From Pandoraea iniqua (GTDB taxonomy: Bacteria > Pseudomonadota > Gammaproteobacteria > Burkholderiales > Burkholderiaceae): a stretch of DNA of 64,000 nt. The translations under genes and the position numbers were made by a program. Of this stretch, positions 50,985 to 60,927 are shown in pieces. The stretch lies in contig NZ_CABPSF010000002.1 of the NCBI RefSeq assembly GCF_902459685.1, positions 62,001 through 126,000 on the forward strand, given 5' to 3'. Every line of letters begins with the position of its first letter. Positions within the stretch are counted from its first letter, which is position 1. The notes below the pieces were generated by a model. That model searched no databases and was not told where the DNA came from. It saw only the letters and a list, made by a program, of their open reading frames with translations.

Positions 50985-52187
50985 TCAGCCGCCGGTGAAG
51001 ACCCGTTCGATACGGCCCATGGCCTCGCGCAACTTCTCGAGCGACGTGGCGTACGACAGCCGGATGTACTTGCGGGGCTCGGCAAAACCGAAGTCCAGTC
51101 CCGGCACCAGCACGACGTCCGCCTGTTGCAGCAGCGCTTGCGTGAGCAGGTCGCTGTCGCCAGCATTCGGATGCTGTACGCCCGAACAGTCGGCGTAGAC
51201 GTAAAACGCACCGTCCGGCATGACGGGCACCTTGAAGCCGAGTCGCTCGAGTGCCGGCACCACGTAGTCGCGGCGATTGCGGAAGGCATCCTTGCGGGCT
51301 TCGTAGATCGCCAGCGTGTCGGGACGGAAGCAGGCGATCGCCGCATGCTGCGCAACCGCAGACGGGCAGATGAACAGATTCTGCGAGAGCTTCTCGAATG
51401 TCGGCACCAGCGAGGGCGGCACAACCAGCCAACCCAAGCGCCATCCCGTCATATTGAAGTACTTCGAGAAGCTGCTCACCACCAGCACGTCATCGCCAAA
51501 GCTCAATGCCGTGGTGGGCTTGCCGTCGTAGCTCAGCCCCTGATAAATCTCGTCGACCAGCGTGAAGCCGCCACGCGCCCGTACCGATTTGACGATGCGG
51601 CCCAGCTCGGCGGTTTCGATCGACGTGCCGGTCGGGTTTGACGGCGAGGCCAGCAACACGCCTCGTGTCGCCGGGCCCCAGTGCGATTCGATGCGTTCGG
51701 CAGTCAGTTGGAAACGCTCAGCAGGGCCGGACGGAATCAACACCGGCTTGCCGTCGAACGTCGACACGAAGTGCCGGTTGCACGGGTAGCACGGGTCCGG
51801 CATTAGCACTTCATCACCCACGCCAACCAACGCCGCACAAGCGAGCACGAGTGCCGCAGAGGCACCCGCCGTCACGACGATGCGCGACGGATCGACGTCA
51901 ACCCCGTAGTAACTACGGTAGTAATCGGAGATAGCTTCGCGCAGCGCGGGCAAGCCCATCGCACTGGTGTACTGGGTGCGACCGTCTCGCATCGCCTTCG
52001 CCGCGGCCTCGATCACTTGCTCGGGCGCGGTGAAATCGGGCTCGCCAATGCCCATGTGGATGACGTCGTGTCCGGCCTTTTCACGCAGGGCGGCTTGCTT
52101 GGCAAGCTCCATGACGTGGAACGGCGCGATGTCGTCGACACGTTGTGCCAGTTTCAGCGCGGGGGCGAGGTCGGGCGTACGGTCCAT
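50985..52187 (-). CDS. Class I/II PLP-dependent aminotransferase
   Basis: A 400-aa fold-type I aminotransferase. The N-terminal HVMELAKQAALREKAGHDVIHMGIGEPDF, SMGLPALREAISDYY, the conserved ASPSNPTGT and DEIYQGLSYDGKP (Asp and Tyr that touch PLP), the PLP lysine in VVSSFSKYFNMTGWRLGW (near residue 240) and the C-terminal arginine in KYIRLSYATS all fit the aspartate/alanine/valine-pyruvate aminotransferase class. Substrate is not certain. The ATG at 52187 has no clear ribosome-binding site; the frame is open to 52277 through a 9-bp repeat that would encode HPL repeats. Three copies of GGTGGAGGG lie in the 5' region. Confidence 0.87.
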   Translation of the reverse strand: MDRTPDLAPALKLAQRVDDIAPFHVMELAKQAALREKAGHDVIHMGIGEPDFTAPEQVIEAAAKAMRDGRTQYTSAMGLPALREAISDYYRSYYGVDVDPSRIVVTAGASAALVLACAALVGVGDEVLMPDPCYPCNRHFVSTFDGKPVLIPSGPAERFQLTAERIESHWGPATRGVLLASPSNPTGTSIETAELGRIVKSVRARGGFTLVDEIYQGLSYDGKPTTALSFGDDVLVVSSFSKYFNMTGWRLGWLVVPPSLVPTFEKLSQNLFICPSAVAQHAAIACFRPDTLAIYEARKDAFRNRRDYVVPALERLGFKVPVMPDGAFYVYADCSGVQHPNAGDSDLLTQALLQQADVVLVPGLDFGFAEPRKYIRLSYATSLEKLREAMGRIERVFTGG

Positions 52188-52210
52188 GTTGGCGGGGGGC
52201 GGGTAGAGAG

Positions 52211-52237
52211 GGTGGAGGGGGTGGAGGGGGTGGAGGG
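52211..52237. repeat. Three tandem 9-bp GGTGGAGGG units
   Basis: Exact triplicate of GGTGGAGGG, 24 bp upstream of the aminotransferase start and therefore in its 5' leader (as CCCTCCACC). The 9-bp unit keeps the reading frame if the copy number changes. Confidence 0.85.
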
Positions 52238-52313
52238 GGATGCAGCAGGGAGAACTGGCGGGAATTCGCCGGCGCACATGGGGGCTGACGAATTCCCGGG
52301 ACTTCAGACGCTA

Positions 52314-52763
52314 TCAGGCGCTCTTGCCGCGCCCGCCGCGATTGGCGGCGACTTCGTCCGGGCGCACTTCGGCCGAGAACTTGTCGAGCACACCGTTCAC
52401 GTAGCGGAAGCCTTCCACGCCGCCAAAGGTCTTGGCCAACTCCACTGCCTCGTTGATCACCACGCGGTACGGAATGTCCAGGTGGTGAATCAGTTCGTAG
52501 GCACCGAGCACGAGCACCCCGTGCTCGACCGGCGACAGCTCGGCTGCCGGACGGTCAAGGTACGGTTGCAGTTGCAGCGACAAGGCATCCGCTTCACGGA
52601 TGCTGCCATGGAGCAGGGCATCCAGGTGGGCGCGGTCAGCCTTGTCGTAGCCCGGGGTGGTGCGCAGGTGCGCATCGATCTCACCCGCGTGGTCGCGCGA
52701 GAGCAGCCATTGATACAAACCTTGCAGCGCAAATTCGCGCGCGCGGCGGCGAGCACTCTTCAT
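52314..52763 (-). CDS. nusB: Transcription antitermination protein NusB
   Basis: A 149-aa RNA-binding protein that, with NusE, helps antitermination on rRNA operons. [17 protein letters not shown] is the classical NusB start and the arginine-rich helix binds box[19 protein letters not shown] and [18 protein letters not shown] are the other family blocks, with FVNGVLDK as RYVNGVLDK near the C-terminus. It overlaps the stop codon of ribH by one base (TAATG), so the two are coupled, an arrangement common in proteobacteria. Confidence 0.96.
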   Translation of the reverse strand: MKSARRRAREFALQGLYQWLLSRDHAGEIDAHLRTTPGYDKADRAHLDALLHGSIREADALSLQLQPYLDRPAAELSPVEHGVLVLGAYELIHHLDIPYRVVINEAVELAKTFGGVEGFRYVNGVLDKFSAEVRPDEVAANRGGRGKSA

Positions 52764-53278
52764 TACCGATCTTCCTCTTCTTCGTCTTCGTCTTCATCCG
52801 CTTCGTCGTCGCCGTTCAGTACATCCAGGGCTTCGAGCAAATTGGCCATTTCCACCGCCACACGGGCCGCATCGCGACCCTTCTCGGCGGCGCGCACTTC
52901 GGCTTGTTCGTCGTTTTCGGTGGTGAGCACCGCGTTCGCGATGGGAATACCGAAATCGAGGCCGATGCGCGTAATGCCGGCACCGCTTTCGTTCGAGACC
53001 AGCTCGAAGTGGTACGTTTCGCCGCGAATCACCGCGCCCAGCGCGATGAGTGCGTCGAACTGACCGCTTTCGGCCATCTTCTGCAATGCCAGCGGGATTT
53101 CCAGTGCGCCGGGCACCGACACGAGCAGCACGTCTTCGCCGTCGACACCCAGACGGTCGAGTTCAGCGATGGCGGCGTCACGCAGTGCCGTGCAAACCGC
53201 ATCGTTGAAACGCGCCTGCACGATGCCCACGCGAAGGCCTTCACCGTCGAGTTCCGGCTGGTATTGTCCGATGTCCAT
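52763..53278 (-). CDS. ribH: 6,7-dimethyl-8-ribityllumazine synthase
   Basis: A 171-aa lumazine synthase, which condenses 5-amino-6-ribitylaminouracil with 3,4-dihydroxy-2-butanone 4-phosphate in riboflavin synthesis. The blocks [44 protein letters not shown] (with the catalytic histidine) and the [21 protein letters not shown] region match. The C-terminal acidic tail ([14 protein letters not shown]) is unusual and probably disordered. It overlaps nusB and lies 128 bp after the ribB gene, so riboflavin synthesis and nusB are in one unit. Confidence 0.96.
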   Translation of the reverse strand: MDIGQYQPELDGEGLRVGIVQARFNDAVCTALRDAAIAELDRLGVDGEDVLLVSVPGALEIPLALQKMAESGQFDALIALGAVIRGETYHFELVSNESGAGITRIGLDFGIPIANAVLTTENDEQAEVRAAEKGRDAARVAVEMANLLEALDVLNGDDEADEDEDEEEEDR

Positions 53279-53368
53279 AATGGGCTTCCTTAAAAAAGTA
53301 CCGTCCAGGCGGTGCGGCCTACGTAGTGCCAGCGGGCCCGTGAGGAGCGCCGCTCGGCGTTGTCATAC

Positions 53369-53389
53369 CCCCGCCGTCAGACGGCGGGG
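53369..53389 (-). other. Perfect hairpin between ribB and ribH
   Basis: CCCCGCCGT (53369-53377) and ACGGCGGGG (53381-53389) around a 3-nt loop. No T-run follows on either strand, and no FMN-riboswitch consensus is recognisable here. It may set the ratio of the two messages. Confidence 0.5.
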
Positions 53390-53406
53390 CAATGATTCAA
53401 TTTGGC

Positions 53407-54528
53407 TCAGGCAACTTCGGCGCCGGGCATCGGCTGGAAGCCGGTGACCTCGAGGCCATAACCTGCCATGTTCGGAATCTTGCGCGGGCTGGAGAGCACA
53501 CGCATTTTACCGACACCCAGCTCGCGCAGGATCTGCGCGCCGACGCCGTGCGTACGGAAGTCCACCGGGCGGCGCTTGGCGCGCGCGGCCTTCTCGGTTT
53601 CGTCGAGCGCTTCGAACTGGCCGAACAGATGGTCGGGTGTTTCCACGCAATTCAGCAGCACGACCACACCCTTGCCGTTTTCCGCAATGGCTTTCATCGC
53701 ACCGGCGAGCGTCCACGAGTGGGTGGACACCCCGGTTTCGAGCAGATCGAGCACGGACAGCGGCTCGTGCACGCGCACCAGCGTTTCATCGTCCGGCGAC
53801 GGCGTGCCGCGCACCAGCGCGAGATGCGGGTTGCCGCTCGGCTTGTCGCGATACAGCGTGGCCTGGAACGGACCCCATGCCGTTTGCATTTCGCGCGTGG
53901 CAACCGTCTCGATCATCGACTCGGTGCGGCTGCGGTAATGGATCAGATCGACGATGGTGCCGATCTTGATGTTGTGTTGCTCGGCGAATACCAGCAGTTC
54001 CGGCAGGCGTGCCATCGTGCCGTCGTCGTTCATGATCTCGCAGATCACGGCCGCGGGCGTAAGGCCGGCCATCGCCGTCAGGTCGCAACCAGCTTCGGTG
54101 TGACCCGCACGAACCAGCACGCCACCCGGCTGCGCCATGATCGGGAACACGTGACCCGGCTGGACGATGTCTTCCGGGCGCGCTTCCTTGGCGATTGCAG
54201 TCTTGACGGTGTACGCACGGTCGGCGGCCGAAATGCCGGTGGTCACACCCTCGGCGGCTTCGATCGACAGCGTGAACGCGGTGCCGTACTGCGTGCCGTT
54301 GCGATAGGTCATCAGCGGCAGGTTGAGCTGCTTGCAGCGCGCCTGCGTGAGCGTGAGGCAAATCAGCCCGCGCCCGTACTTCGCCATGAAATTGATGGCT
54401 TCCGGCGTTGCGAACTCAGCTGCCATGACGAGATCGCCTTCGTTCTCGCGATCTTCTTCATCGACGAGGACTACCATGCGGCCGGCCTTGAGCTCGGCAA
54501 TGATTTCTTCTGTAGTGGCCAACGGCAT
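53407..54528 (-). CDS. ribB: RibB synthase fused to a degenerate RibA-like domain (RibBX type)
   Basis: A 373-aa protein. Residues about 1-205 form 3,4-dihydroxy-2-butanone 4-phosphate synthase: [22 protein letters not shown] (acidic metal site), [34 protein letters not shown] and the Asp/Glu/His catalytic set. The C-terminal 165 residues look like GTP cyclohydrolase II but lack its zinc signature, in which cysteines follow VRVHSE; here the strand reads [19 protein letters not shown] and no CxxxxC cluster is seen. Such RibBX proteins are known and cannot supply RibA activity, so a separate ribA is expected elsewhere. It is the first gene of ribB-ribH-nusB. Confidence 0.9.
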   Translation of the reverse strand: MPLATTEEIIAELKAGRMVVLVDEEDRENEGDLVMAAEFATPEAINFMAKYGRGLICLTLTQARCKQLNLPLMTYRNGTQYGTAFTLSIEAAEGVTTGISAADRAYTVKTAIAKEARPEDIVQPGHVFPIMAQPGGVLVRAGHTEAGCDLTAMAGLTPAAVICEIMNDDGTMARLPELLVFAEQHNIKIGTIVDLIHYRSRTESMIETVATREMQTAWGPFQATLYRDKPSGNPHLALVRGTPSPDDETLVRVHEPLSVLDLLETGVSTHSWTLAGAMKAIAENGKGVVVLLNCVETPDHLFGQFEALDETEKAARAKRRPVDFRTHGVGAQILRELGVGKMRVLSSPRKIPNMAGYGLEVTGFQPMPGAEVA

Positions 54529-54655
54529 AGCGGGCGACGCGGGGGCTGAATTTGGAAAGGCTCTATTCTACGCCAAGCCGGTGCACGGCTGCGCCCGATT
54601 CTCGTGTCGGATCGCCCCGAAAAGCGGCAATCAAGGACATTTGAAAACAAAGGTA

Positions 54656-54684
54656 TTGACCTAAGTAATGCCGATGCCTATAGT
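54656..54684 (+). promoter_or_regulatory. Sigma70 promoter with start codon at the transcription start
   Basis: TTGACC (54656-54661) and TATAGT (54679-54684) with a 17-bp spacer. Expected transcription start is about 54690-54692, the position of the chosen ATG, so the message would be leaderless. Confidence 0.7.
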
Positions 54685-54700
54685 TAGGCACATGACTAAC
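54683..54700. promoter_or_regulatory. GTTAG-N8-CTAAC operator over the promoter
   Basis: GTTAG (54683-54687) and CTAAC (54696-54700) form an inverted repeat that overlaps the -10 box and the start codon. This is the expected spot for autorepression by the ArsR-type regulator it precedes. Confidence 0.5.
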
Positions 54701-55027
54701 CATTCCATCCCTCTCGATCGGGTCTTTCAGGCGCTTTCGGATCCCACCCGCCGGGCGGTGGTCGAACGTCTGACGATCGGTCCTGCGTCGGTGAGCGAAC
54801 TGGCGCAACCGTTTTCGATGGCGTTGCCATCGTTCTCGCAGCATCTGAAGCTGCTAGAGGAGTGCGGGCTGGTGGTGTCAACCAAAGCCGGCCGCGTGCG
54901 CACCTACTCGCTCGAGACCGAAACGTTGGCGGGTGCGCAGGACTGGCTGCAATTGCAGCGTGACAAGTGGACGCGCCGACTCGATCAACTCGATAACTAC
55001 CTGTTGCAGATGAAGGAGACACCCTAA
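54692..55027 (+). CDS. ArsR-family transcriptional regulator
   Basis: A 111-aa winged-helix regulator of the ArsR/SmtB superfamily, of the branch paired with SRPBCC proteins. [20 protein letters not shown] is the characteristic start; the recognition helix is [16 protein letters not shown] and the wing includes [11 protein letters not shown]. It has no CxC metal site, so it likely senses something other than a thiophilic metal. I chose ATG 54692 because the longer frame from 54668 would begin inside the -35/-10 spacer. It overlaps the next gene by one base (TAATG). Confidence 0.9.
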   Translation: MTNHSIPLDRVFQALSDPTRRAVVERLTIGPASVSELAQPFSMALPSFSQHLKLLEECGLVVSTKAGRVRTYSLETETLAGAQDWLQLQRDKWTRRLDQLDNYLLQMKETP

Positions 55028-55524
55028 TGAGCCACGCCAATCTTTTCTCGGTCGACCCCAAACTCGATCTGGTGCTTGAACGCTATGTCGATGTGCCGTG
55101 TGAGCGTGTGTGGGCGGCATGGACGCAGCCGGAGCACCTCAAGAAGTGGTTCACCCCCGCACCGTGGCAGACCATCGAGTGCGAGATCGATCTGCGCCCG
55201 GGCGGTCTTTTTCACACCGTGATGCGCTCGCCGGAGGGGCAGCAATTCCCCAACGTCGGCTGCTATCTGGAAGTGGAGGAGAACTCGCGCCTCGTGTGGA
55301 CCAACGCCGTGCTGCCGGGTTTTCGTCCCGCGCCCGCACCGGTGGCCGAACATGGCGGCTTCCACTTCACGGCGGCCGTGTTAATGGAGACGCACGGCAA
55401 GGGCACGCGCTACACGGCGATCGCGATGCATGGCGACGAGGCCACGCGTGCGCAGCACGAAGCGATGGGCTTCCACGACGGTTGGGGCAAGGCGCTCGAT
55501 CAACTGGTCGAACTGATGAAGTGA
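55027..55524 (+). CDS. SRPBCC (AHSA1-like) domain protein
   Basis: A 165-aa START-like hydrophobic-ligand-binding protein of the AHSA1/SRPBCC family. The N-terminus [33 protein letters not shown] and the central [15 protein letters not shown] are typical, and the C-terminus ends [13 protein letters not shown], the family's final helix. It should be cytoplasmic. Its translation is coupled to the ArsR gene (TAATG), so the pair forms a regulator-effector unit that may answer to a small lipophilic compound. The ligand is unknown. A strong terminator follows. Confidence 0.9.
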   Translation: MSHANLFSVDPKLDLVLERYVDVPCERVWAAWTQPEHLKKWFTPAPWQTIECEIDLRPGGLFHTVMRSPEGQQFPNVGCYLEVEENSRLVWTNAVLPGFRPAPAPVAEHGGFHFTAAVLMETHGKGTRYTAIAMHGDEATRAQHEAMGFHDGWGKALDQLVELMK

Positions 55525-55548
55525 CGCGGGCTCGCGGACAGTGAAATG

Positions 55549-55576
55549 AAAAAGGGGACACGCGAAAACGTGTCCC
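55549..55576. terminator. Bidirectional terminator after SRPBCC gene
   Basis: AAAAAGGGGACACG (55549-55562) pairs with CGTGTCCCCTTTTT (55569-55582 side, T-run to 55582) with loop CGAAAA. A/T runs on both sides serve the convergent livF as well. Confidence 0.93.
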
Positions 55577-55601
55577 CTTTTTTACAACGCGGCTTTACGG
55601 C

Positions 55602-56303
55602 CTACGCGCCCAGATAAGCGCGCTTGATGTCGTCGTTCGCCAGCAGGTTGTCGGCCGAGTCGGCGAGCACCACGCGTCCGGTCTCGAGCACGTAGCCGCG
55701 ATCGGCGACGTGCAAGGCCTTGTTCGCGTTCTGCTCCACCAGAAACACCGTGACGCCTTCTTCGCGAATCGTGCGGATGATGTCGAAGATCTGCGCGATC
55801 ACGAGCGGTGCGAGACCCAGCGTCGGCTCATCGAGCAGTAGCAGACGCGGGCGGCTCATCAACGCGCGCCCGATGGCAAGCATCTGCTGCTCGCCGCCGG
55901 ACATCGTGCCCGCGCGTTGCTTGCCGCGCTGCGCCAGCCGCGGAAACAGCTTGAAGACGTGCTCCATGCCCGCTTCGATCTCATGCTTGGACCCGAAAAA
56001 GCCGCCCATCTTGAGGTTCTCGATGACGGTCAGACTCGGGAACACGCGACGGCCTTCCGGCGAAATCGCCATGCCCATGCGCATGATTTCATGCGTCGGG
56101 CTGCCGGTGATGTCATTGCCCTCGAACATCACGCGCCCGCTCGACGCACGCGGCGTGCCGCATACCGTCATCATCAGCGTGGTCTTGCCCGCGCCGTTAC
56201 TGCCGATGAGCGTGACGATCTCGCCCTTGTTCACTTCGATCGATACGCCCGAGAGCGCTTCGACGGCACCGTAATGGGTGTGGATCTGTTCCAGCTTCAG
56301 CAT
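55602..56303 (-). CDS. livF: Branched-chain amino acid ABC transporter ATPase LivF
   Basis: A 233-aa ATPase of the LivHMGF branched-chain amino acid importer. IHTHYGAVEALSGVSIEV is the usual LivF start; Walker A is GSNGAGKTT, signature MSGGEQQMLAIGRAL, Walker B LLLLDEPTLGLAP and the switch FLVEQNANKAL. The C-terminus ends KRAYLGA. It overlaps the stop of livG by one base and is the last gene of the operon, followed by a terminator. Confidence 0.96.
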   Translation of the reverse strand: MLKLEQIHTHYGAVEALSGVSIEVNKGEIVTLIGSNGAGKTTLMMTVCGTPRASSGRVMFEGNDITGSPTHEIMRMGMAISPEGRRVFPSLTVIENLKMGGFFGSKHEIEAGMEHVFKLFPRLAQRGKQRAGTMSGGEQQMLAIGRALMSRPRLLLLDEPTLGLAPLVIAQIFDIIRTIREEGVTVFLVEQNANKALHVADRGYVLETGRVVLADSADNLLANDDIKRAYLGA

Positions 56304-57070
56304 TATTCCTCCCCGAGGTAGGCCTTGATGACGCGCGGATCGTTGCGCACCTCGTCGGGCTTGCCGGTCATGATCGGTTTGCCGTGTTCCATCACGAGAA
56401 TCCGGTCGGAGACACCCATCACGAGACTCATGTCGTGCTCGATCAGCAGCACCGAGATCCCGAACTCATGCCGCAGGTTGTCGACGAGTTGTTGCAACTC
56501 GATCTTTTCCTGCGGATTCAGACCGGCAGCCGGTTCGTCGAGCATGAGCAGACGCGGCTCGGTGATCATGCAGCGCGCGATTTCCAGCCGGCGCTGATGC
56601 CCGTACGAGAGCGTGCCGGCTTCGCGATTGGCCACGGCCGTCAACCCCAGACGGTCGAGCCAGTGCTTGGCGCGCTCAAGGGCGGTGCGCTCGGCACGGC
56701 GGAACGCGCCGGTCGAGAAGAGCCCTTGCAGAAAACCGCTGTGCACGCGCATGTGCTGCGCGACCAGCAGGTTTTCGACCACGGTCAGTTGGCGGAACAG
56801 GCGAATGTTCTGGAACGTGCGCACCAGCCCGCGACGCGCCACCATGTGGCTCGGCAGCCCGGTGATATCGCCGCCGTCGAGCATGATCGAACCGGCGGTG
56901 GGGCGATAGAAGCCACCCACGCAGTTGAACACGGTGGTCTTGCCGGCACCGTTCGGGCCGATCACGGCGAAGATTTCGTTCTTGCGCACGGCGAACTCGA
57001 CGCCGTCGACAGCCAGCAGACCGCCGAAGCGCATCTGCAAGCCGGAAAGTTTCAACAGGTCTGCACTCAT
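56303..57070 (-). CDS. livG: Branched-chain amino acid ABC transporter ATPase LivG
   Basis: A 255-aa ATPase, the partner of Liv[21 protein letters not shown] begins the domain; Walker A is GPNGAGKTT, the Q-loop [19 protein letters not shown], the signature [15 protein letters not shown], Walker [13 protein letters not shown] and the switch [10 protein letters not shown]. The start ATG at 57070 overlaps the TGA of livM by four bases (ATGA); the much longer open frame to 57451 lies inside livM and is not coding. Confidence 0.96.
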   Translation of the reverse strand: MSADLLKLSGLQMRFGGLLAVDGVEFAVRKNEIFAVIGPNGAGKTTVFNCVGGFYRPTAGSIMLDGGDITGLPSHMVARRGLVRTFQNIRLFRQLTVVENLLVAQHMRVHSGFLQGLFSTGAFRRAERTALERAKHWLDRLGLTAVANREAGTLSYGHQRRLEIARCMITEPRLLMLDEPAAGLNPQEKIELQQLVDNLRHEFGISVLLIEHDMSLVMGVSDRILVMEHGKPIMTGKPDEVRNDPRVIKAYLGEE

Positions 57071-58341
57071 TGCGGCAACTCCACATGCGGGCGAGTGGCG
57101 GGCAGCAGGCCCTGCGGACGCCACATCATCATCAGCACCATCACCAGACCGAAGATCAACATCCGGTACTCGGCAAAACCGCGCGCCACTTCCGGCAACA
57201 CGGTGAGCAGGATGGCCGCGAGAATCACGCCGACCTGCGAACCCATGCCGCCCAGCACCACGACAGCGAGAATCAGCGCAGATTCGATGAACGTGAACGA
57301 CTCGGGCGTTACGAGCCCTTGCCGCGCCGCGAAGAACGCACCGGCCAGCCCTGCGAACGACGCGCCCAGCGTGAACGCCGAGAGCTTGATGCGCGTGGGG
57401 TTCAGACCGAGCGAACGGCAGGCGATTTCGTCTTCGCGCAGCGCTTCCCACGCACGGCCGATCGGCATGCGGATCAGGCGGCTGGTAACGAACAGTGTGA
57501 AGCCGACGAGTACGAACGCGAGCAGGTACAGGAAGATCACCATGTGCGAGCCGCTGTACGACATGCCGATCAACTCATGGAAAGTCTTCGCCCCTTCGAC
57601 ACTGGACGAGCGCGCCATTTCGAAGCCGAACACGCTGGGCTTCGGAATGCCCGACACGCCGTCCGGACCACCGGTGATGCTCGTCAGGTTGTTGAGCAGC
57701 AGGCGGATGATTTCGCCGAAGCCGAGCGTCACGATGGCCAGATAGTCACCGCGCAGACGCAGCACCGGGAAGCCGAGCAGGAAGCCGAACGTTGCCGACA
57801 TGAGCGCGGCCAGCGGCAGGCATTCCCAGAACGTCAGACCGAAGTACTGATTGAGCAGCGCATACGTGTAGCCACCGACGGCGTAGAAGCCGACGTAGCC
57901 CAGATCGAGCAGACCGGCAAAGCCCACTACGATATTCAGGCCGAGACCCAGAATGCAGTAGATGAGCGCCAGCGTTGCCACGTCCACCGCACCGCGCGAG
58001 CCGACAAACGGCCACACGAGTCCGATGGCGAGCAGCACCCACATCGCGAGCAGTTGCTGACGGCGGCCCAGCGTGGGCATGGTCGGCAGCTTCACCGCAC
58101 GCTTGGAGCGCAGCAGCATCGGCTTGATCATCTGGAAGATGAACACGATCGCGGCAGCGATCCACACGGGACGCCAGTGTTGCTCCAGCACAACCTGATA
58201 GCCTTCGAGCTTGAGTTGCAGGCCCAGGATGGGGGCCGTGAGGATGATCGTCACGAGCGTGGCGATGACCGCGCCCTTGAGCGTCTCTCCGGCCGGCGCA
58301 CGGTTGACGGCGCCGGACTTGAGCGTGAGTTGTTGTGTCAT
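57067..58341 (-). CDS. livM: Branched-chain amino acid ABC transporter permease LivM
   Basis: A 424-aa inner-membrane permease, longer at the N-terminus than LivH, with about ten helices. The first helices are followed by a basic stretch ([19 protein letters not shown]) and the core from [36 protein letters not shown]. The EAA-like coupling loop is [34 protein letters not shown] (about residues 295-328). It is coupled to livG by an ATGA overlap and starts 8 bp after livH. Confidence 0.96.
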   Translation of the reverse strand: MTQQLTLKSGAVNRAPAGETLKGAVIATLVTIILTAPILGLQLKLEGYQVVLEQHWRPVWIAAAIVFIFQMIKPMLLRSKRAVKLPTMPTLGRRQQLLAMWVLLAIGLVWPFVGSRGAVDVATLALIYCILGLGLNIVVGFAGLLDLGYVGFYAVGGYTYALLNQYFGLTFWECLPLAALMSATFGFLLGFPVLRLRGDYLAIVTLGFGEIIRLLLNNLTSITGGPDGVSGIPKPSVFGFEMARSSSVEGAKTFHELIGMSYSGSHMVIFLYLLAFVLVGFTLFVTSRLIRMPIGRAWEALREDEIACRSLGLNPTRIKLSAFTLGASFAGLAGAFFAARQGLVTPESFTFIESALILAVVVLGGMGSQVGVILAAILLTVLPEVARGFAEYRMLIFGLVMVLMMMWRPQGLLPATRPHVELPQ

Positions 58342-58349
58342 GGTCGACC

Positions 58350-59273
<924 letters not shown>

Positions 59274-59315
59274 GCGGGAAGCCTCGCGACGTGCGGGGGC
59301 CGAGCGCGAATGCGC

Positions 59316-59341
59316 GCCGCCCGCCGGAATCGGCGGGCGGC
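59316..59341 (-). other. GC-rich hairpin between livJ and livH
   Basis: GCCGCCCGCCG (59316-59326) and CGGCGGGCGGC (59331-59341) with loop GAAT; 11-bp perfect stem, no T-run. A stem here would stabilise the livJ message, giving more binding protein than permease, which is usual for ABC importers. Confidence 0.6.
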
Positions 59342-59377
59342 AGGGGGTGATTCGCTGGCCTTTAAAGCGTCAGGGAA

Positions 59378-60490
59378 TCAGTTGGCGGCCGTCTTGGTCG
59401 CGTCTTTGTGCCACGTGTAGACGACGAACTTGAACGACTTCAGATCGCCGGCTGCATCGTAGGACACCTTGCCGATCGGCGTGTCGAACGTGTTCTTGTG
59501 CAGGTAGTCGGCAACCTTCTCCGAGTCGGTGCTCTTCGCGCCGGCAATGCTCTTGGCGATCAGTTGCACACCCGTGTAAGCCGGCATCTGGAACGGACCG
59601 TTCGGATCGCGCTTGGCGTCGGCGAATGCCTTCACCAGCTTGGCGTTGGCCGGGTCGGCGGCGAAGTCGGCCGGCAGCGTGACCAGCATGCCTTCCGACG
59701 ACGGGCCGGCGATAGCCGTCACGTCCTTGTTGCCCACGCCTTCCGGTCCCATGAACGTAGCCTTCACGCCTTGCTCACGTGCCTGACGGAGCAGCAGACC
59801 CATTTCCGGGTGGTAGCCGCCGAAGTACACGAAGTCGACACCTTGCGCCTTGAGCTTGGTGATGACGGCCGAGTAATCCGAGTCGCCGGCGTTGATGCCT
59901 TCGAACAGCACGACCGGAATCTTGGCCGCGTCGAGGTCCTTCTTCACCGAGGTGGCGATGCCCTGACCGTACGACTGCTTGTCGTGCAGCACGGCAACCT
60001 TCTTCGGCTTGACCTTGTTGATGATGTACTGGGCAGCCGCCGGGCCTTGCTGATCGTCACGGCCGATCGTGCGGAAGATGAAGTGGCGCTTCTTGCCTTC
60101 GGTCAGTTGCGGGGCCGTGGCCGACGGGGTGATCATCACCACGCCTTCGTTTTCGTAGATGTCCGATGCCGGAATCGTCGAACCCGAGCACACGTGACCG
60201 ATCACGTACTTGATCTTCTGGCTGACGATCTTGTTGGCGACAGCGACGGCCTGCTTCGGCTCGCACGCATCGTCCATCATGACCGCTTCGAACTTGTTGC
60301 CGTTGACGCCACCGGCCGCATTGATTTCTTCAATGGCGGTCAGCGCGCCGGCCTTGACCATGTCGCCGTATTGGGCAACCGAGCCGCTGAACGGACCGGC
60401 GATGGCGATTTTGACGGTCTCGGCATTAGCAGCCGTACCAATGAAGGCGAGCGCGGCGGCGACGAACAGGGATTTGTGACGGAACTGCAT
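59378..60490 (-). CDS. livJ: Branched-chain amino acid periplasmic binding protein LivJ/LivK-like
   Basis: A 370-aa periplasmic binding protein of type I fold. The signal peptide is about 25 residues (LFVAAALAFIGTAANA). The mature start is TVKIAIAGPFSGSVAQYGDMVKAGALTAIEEINAAGGVNG, followed by CSGSTIPASDIYENEGVVMITPSATAP and DKQSYGQGIATSVKKDL, all LivJ hallmarks. I chose ATG 60490, which has AAGGAG nine bases upstream; an ATG at 60499 lies directly on that site. It is transcribed ahead of livHMGF and feeds leucine, isoleucine or valine to the pump. Confidence 0.95.
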   Translation of the reverse strand: MQFRHKSLFVAAALAFIGTAANAETVKIAIAGPFSGSVAQYGDMVKAGALTAIEEINAAGGVNGNKFEAVMMDDACEPKQAVAVANKIVSQKIKYVIGHVCSGSTIPASDIYENEGVVMITPSATAPQLTEGKKRHFIFRTIGRDDQQGPAAAQYIINKVKPKKVAVLHDKQSYGQGIATSVKKDLDAAKIPVVLFEGINAGDSDYSAVITKLKAQGVDFVYFGGYHPEMGLLLRQAREQGVKATFMGPEGVGNKDVTAIAGPSSEGMLVTLPADFAADPANAKLVKAFADAKRDPNGPFQMPAYTGVQLIAKSIAGAKSTDSEKVADYLHKNTFDTPIGKVSYDAAGDLKSFKFVVYTWHKDATKTAAN

Positions 60491-60927
60491 TGTGGACATC
60501 TCCTTGATTTGTATTTTTTTGACTACCCGAGCGTGCGGTGGTCTTAAGCGACTGCTGAACCTGTTTATTCGATCATTCCCACCCCATGAGGTGCGAACGA
60601 TGCGCCATGTTAGCGTAATACGGAGTCCAATTGGAACCACTATCCCAATGGGTCTGGAGACCCGCATGGATAAAGGATTTCAAAGGGGTCGGATGACGAT
60701 TATCGGAGGCGTCACAAGGACACTCCGTAGTACTACGCAGATGGGTGCAGCGCAGCATTTCGACTTGCCGCACAAATCGGGGCCACGATGATTTACGAGA
60801 CGCCTTAGGACATCAGGACATTTTGGATACAATCCGATCGCAGTTGAAATCCAAAGTTTTTGCTTTGCATCCGATTGCGTATATTTCAGCGGTCTTGTTT
60901 TCAGTGCGGACATCACCCGCCACAGCC
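60491..60927. other. 437-bp control region upstream of livJ
   Basis: It holds the livJ promoter and the 3' flank of the lysR gene. Two perfect palindromes stand out: TCCAATTGGA (60626-60635) and CGTAGTACTACG (60726-60737). They lie 136 and 236 bp upstream of the livJ start and may be regulator sites, for example for an Lrp-like protein. No gene is apparent. Confidence 0.45.

Noticed and set aside
53279-53406. Possible FMN riboswitch in the riboflavin operon
   Set aside because: The conserved RFN blocks are not found here or upstream of ribB; only a simple hairpin is present.
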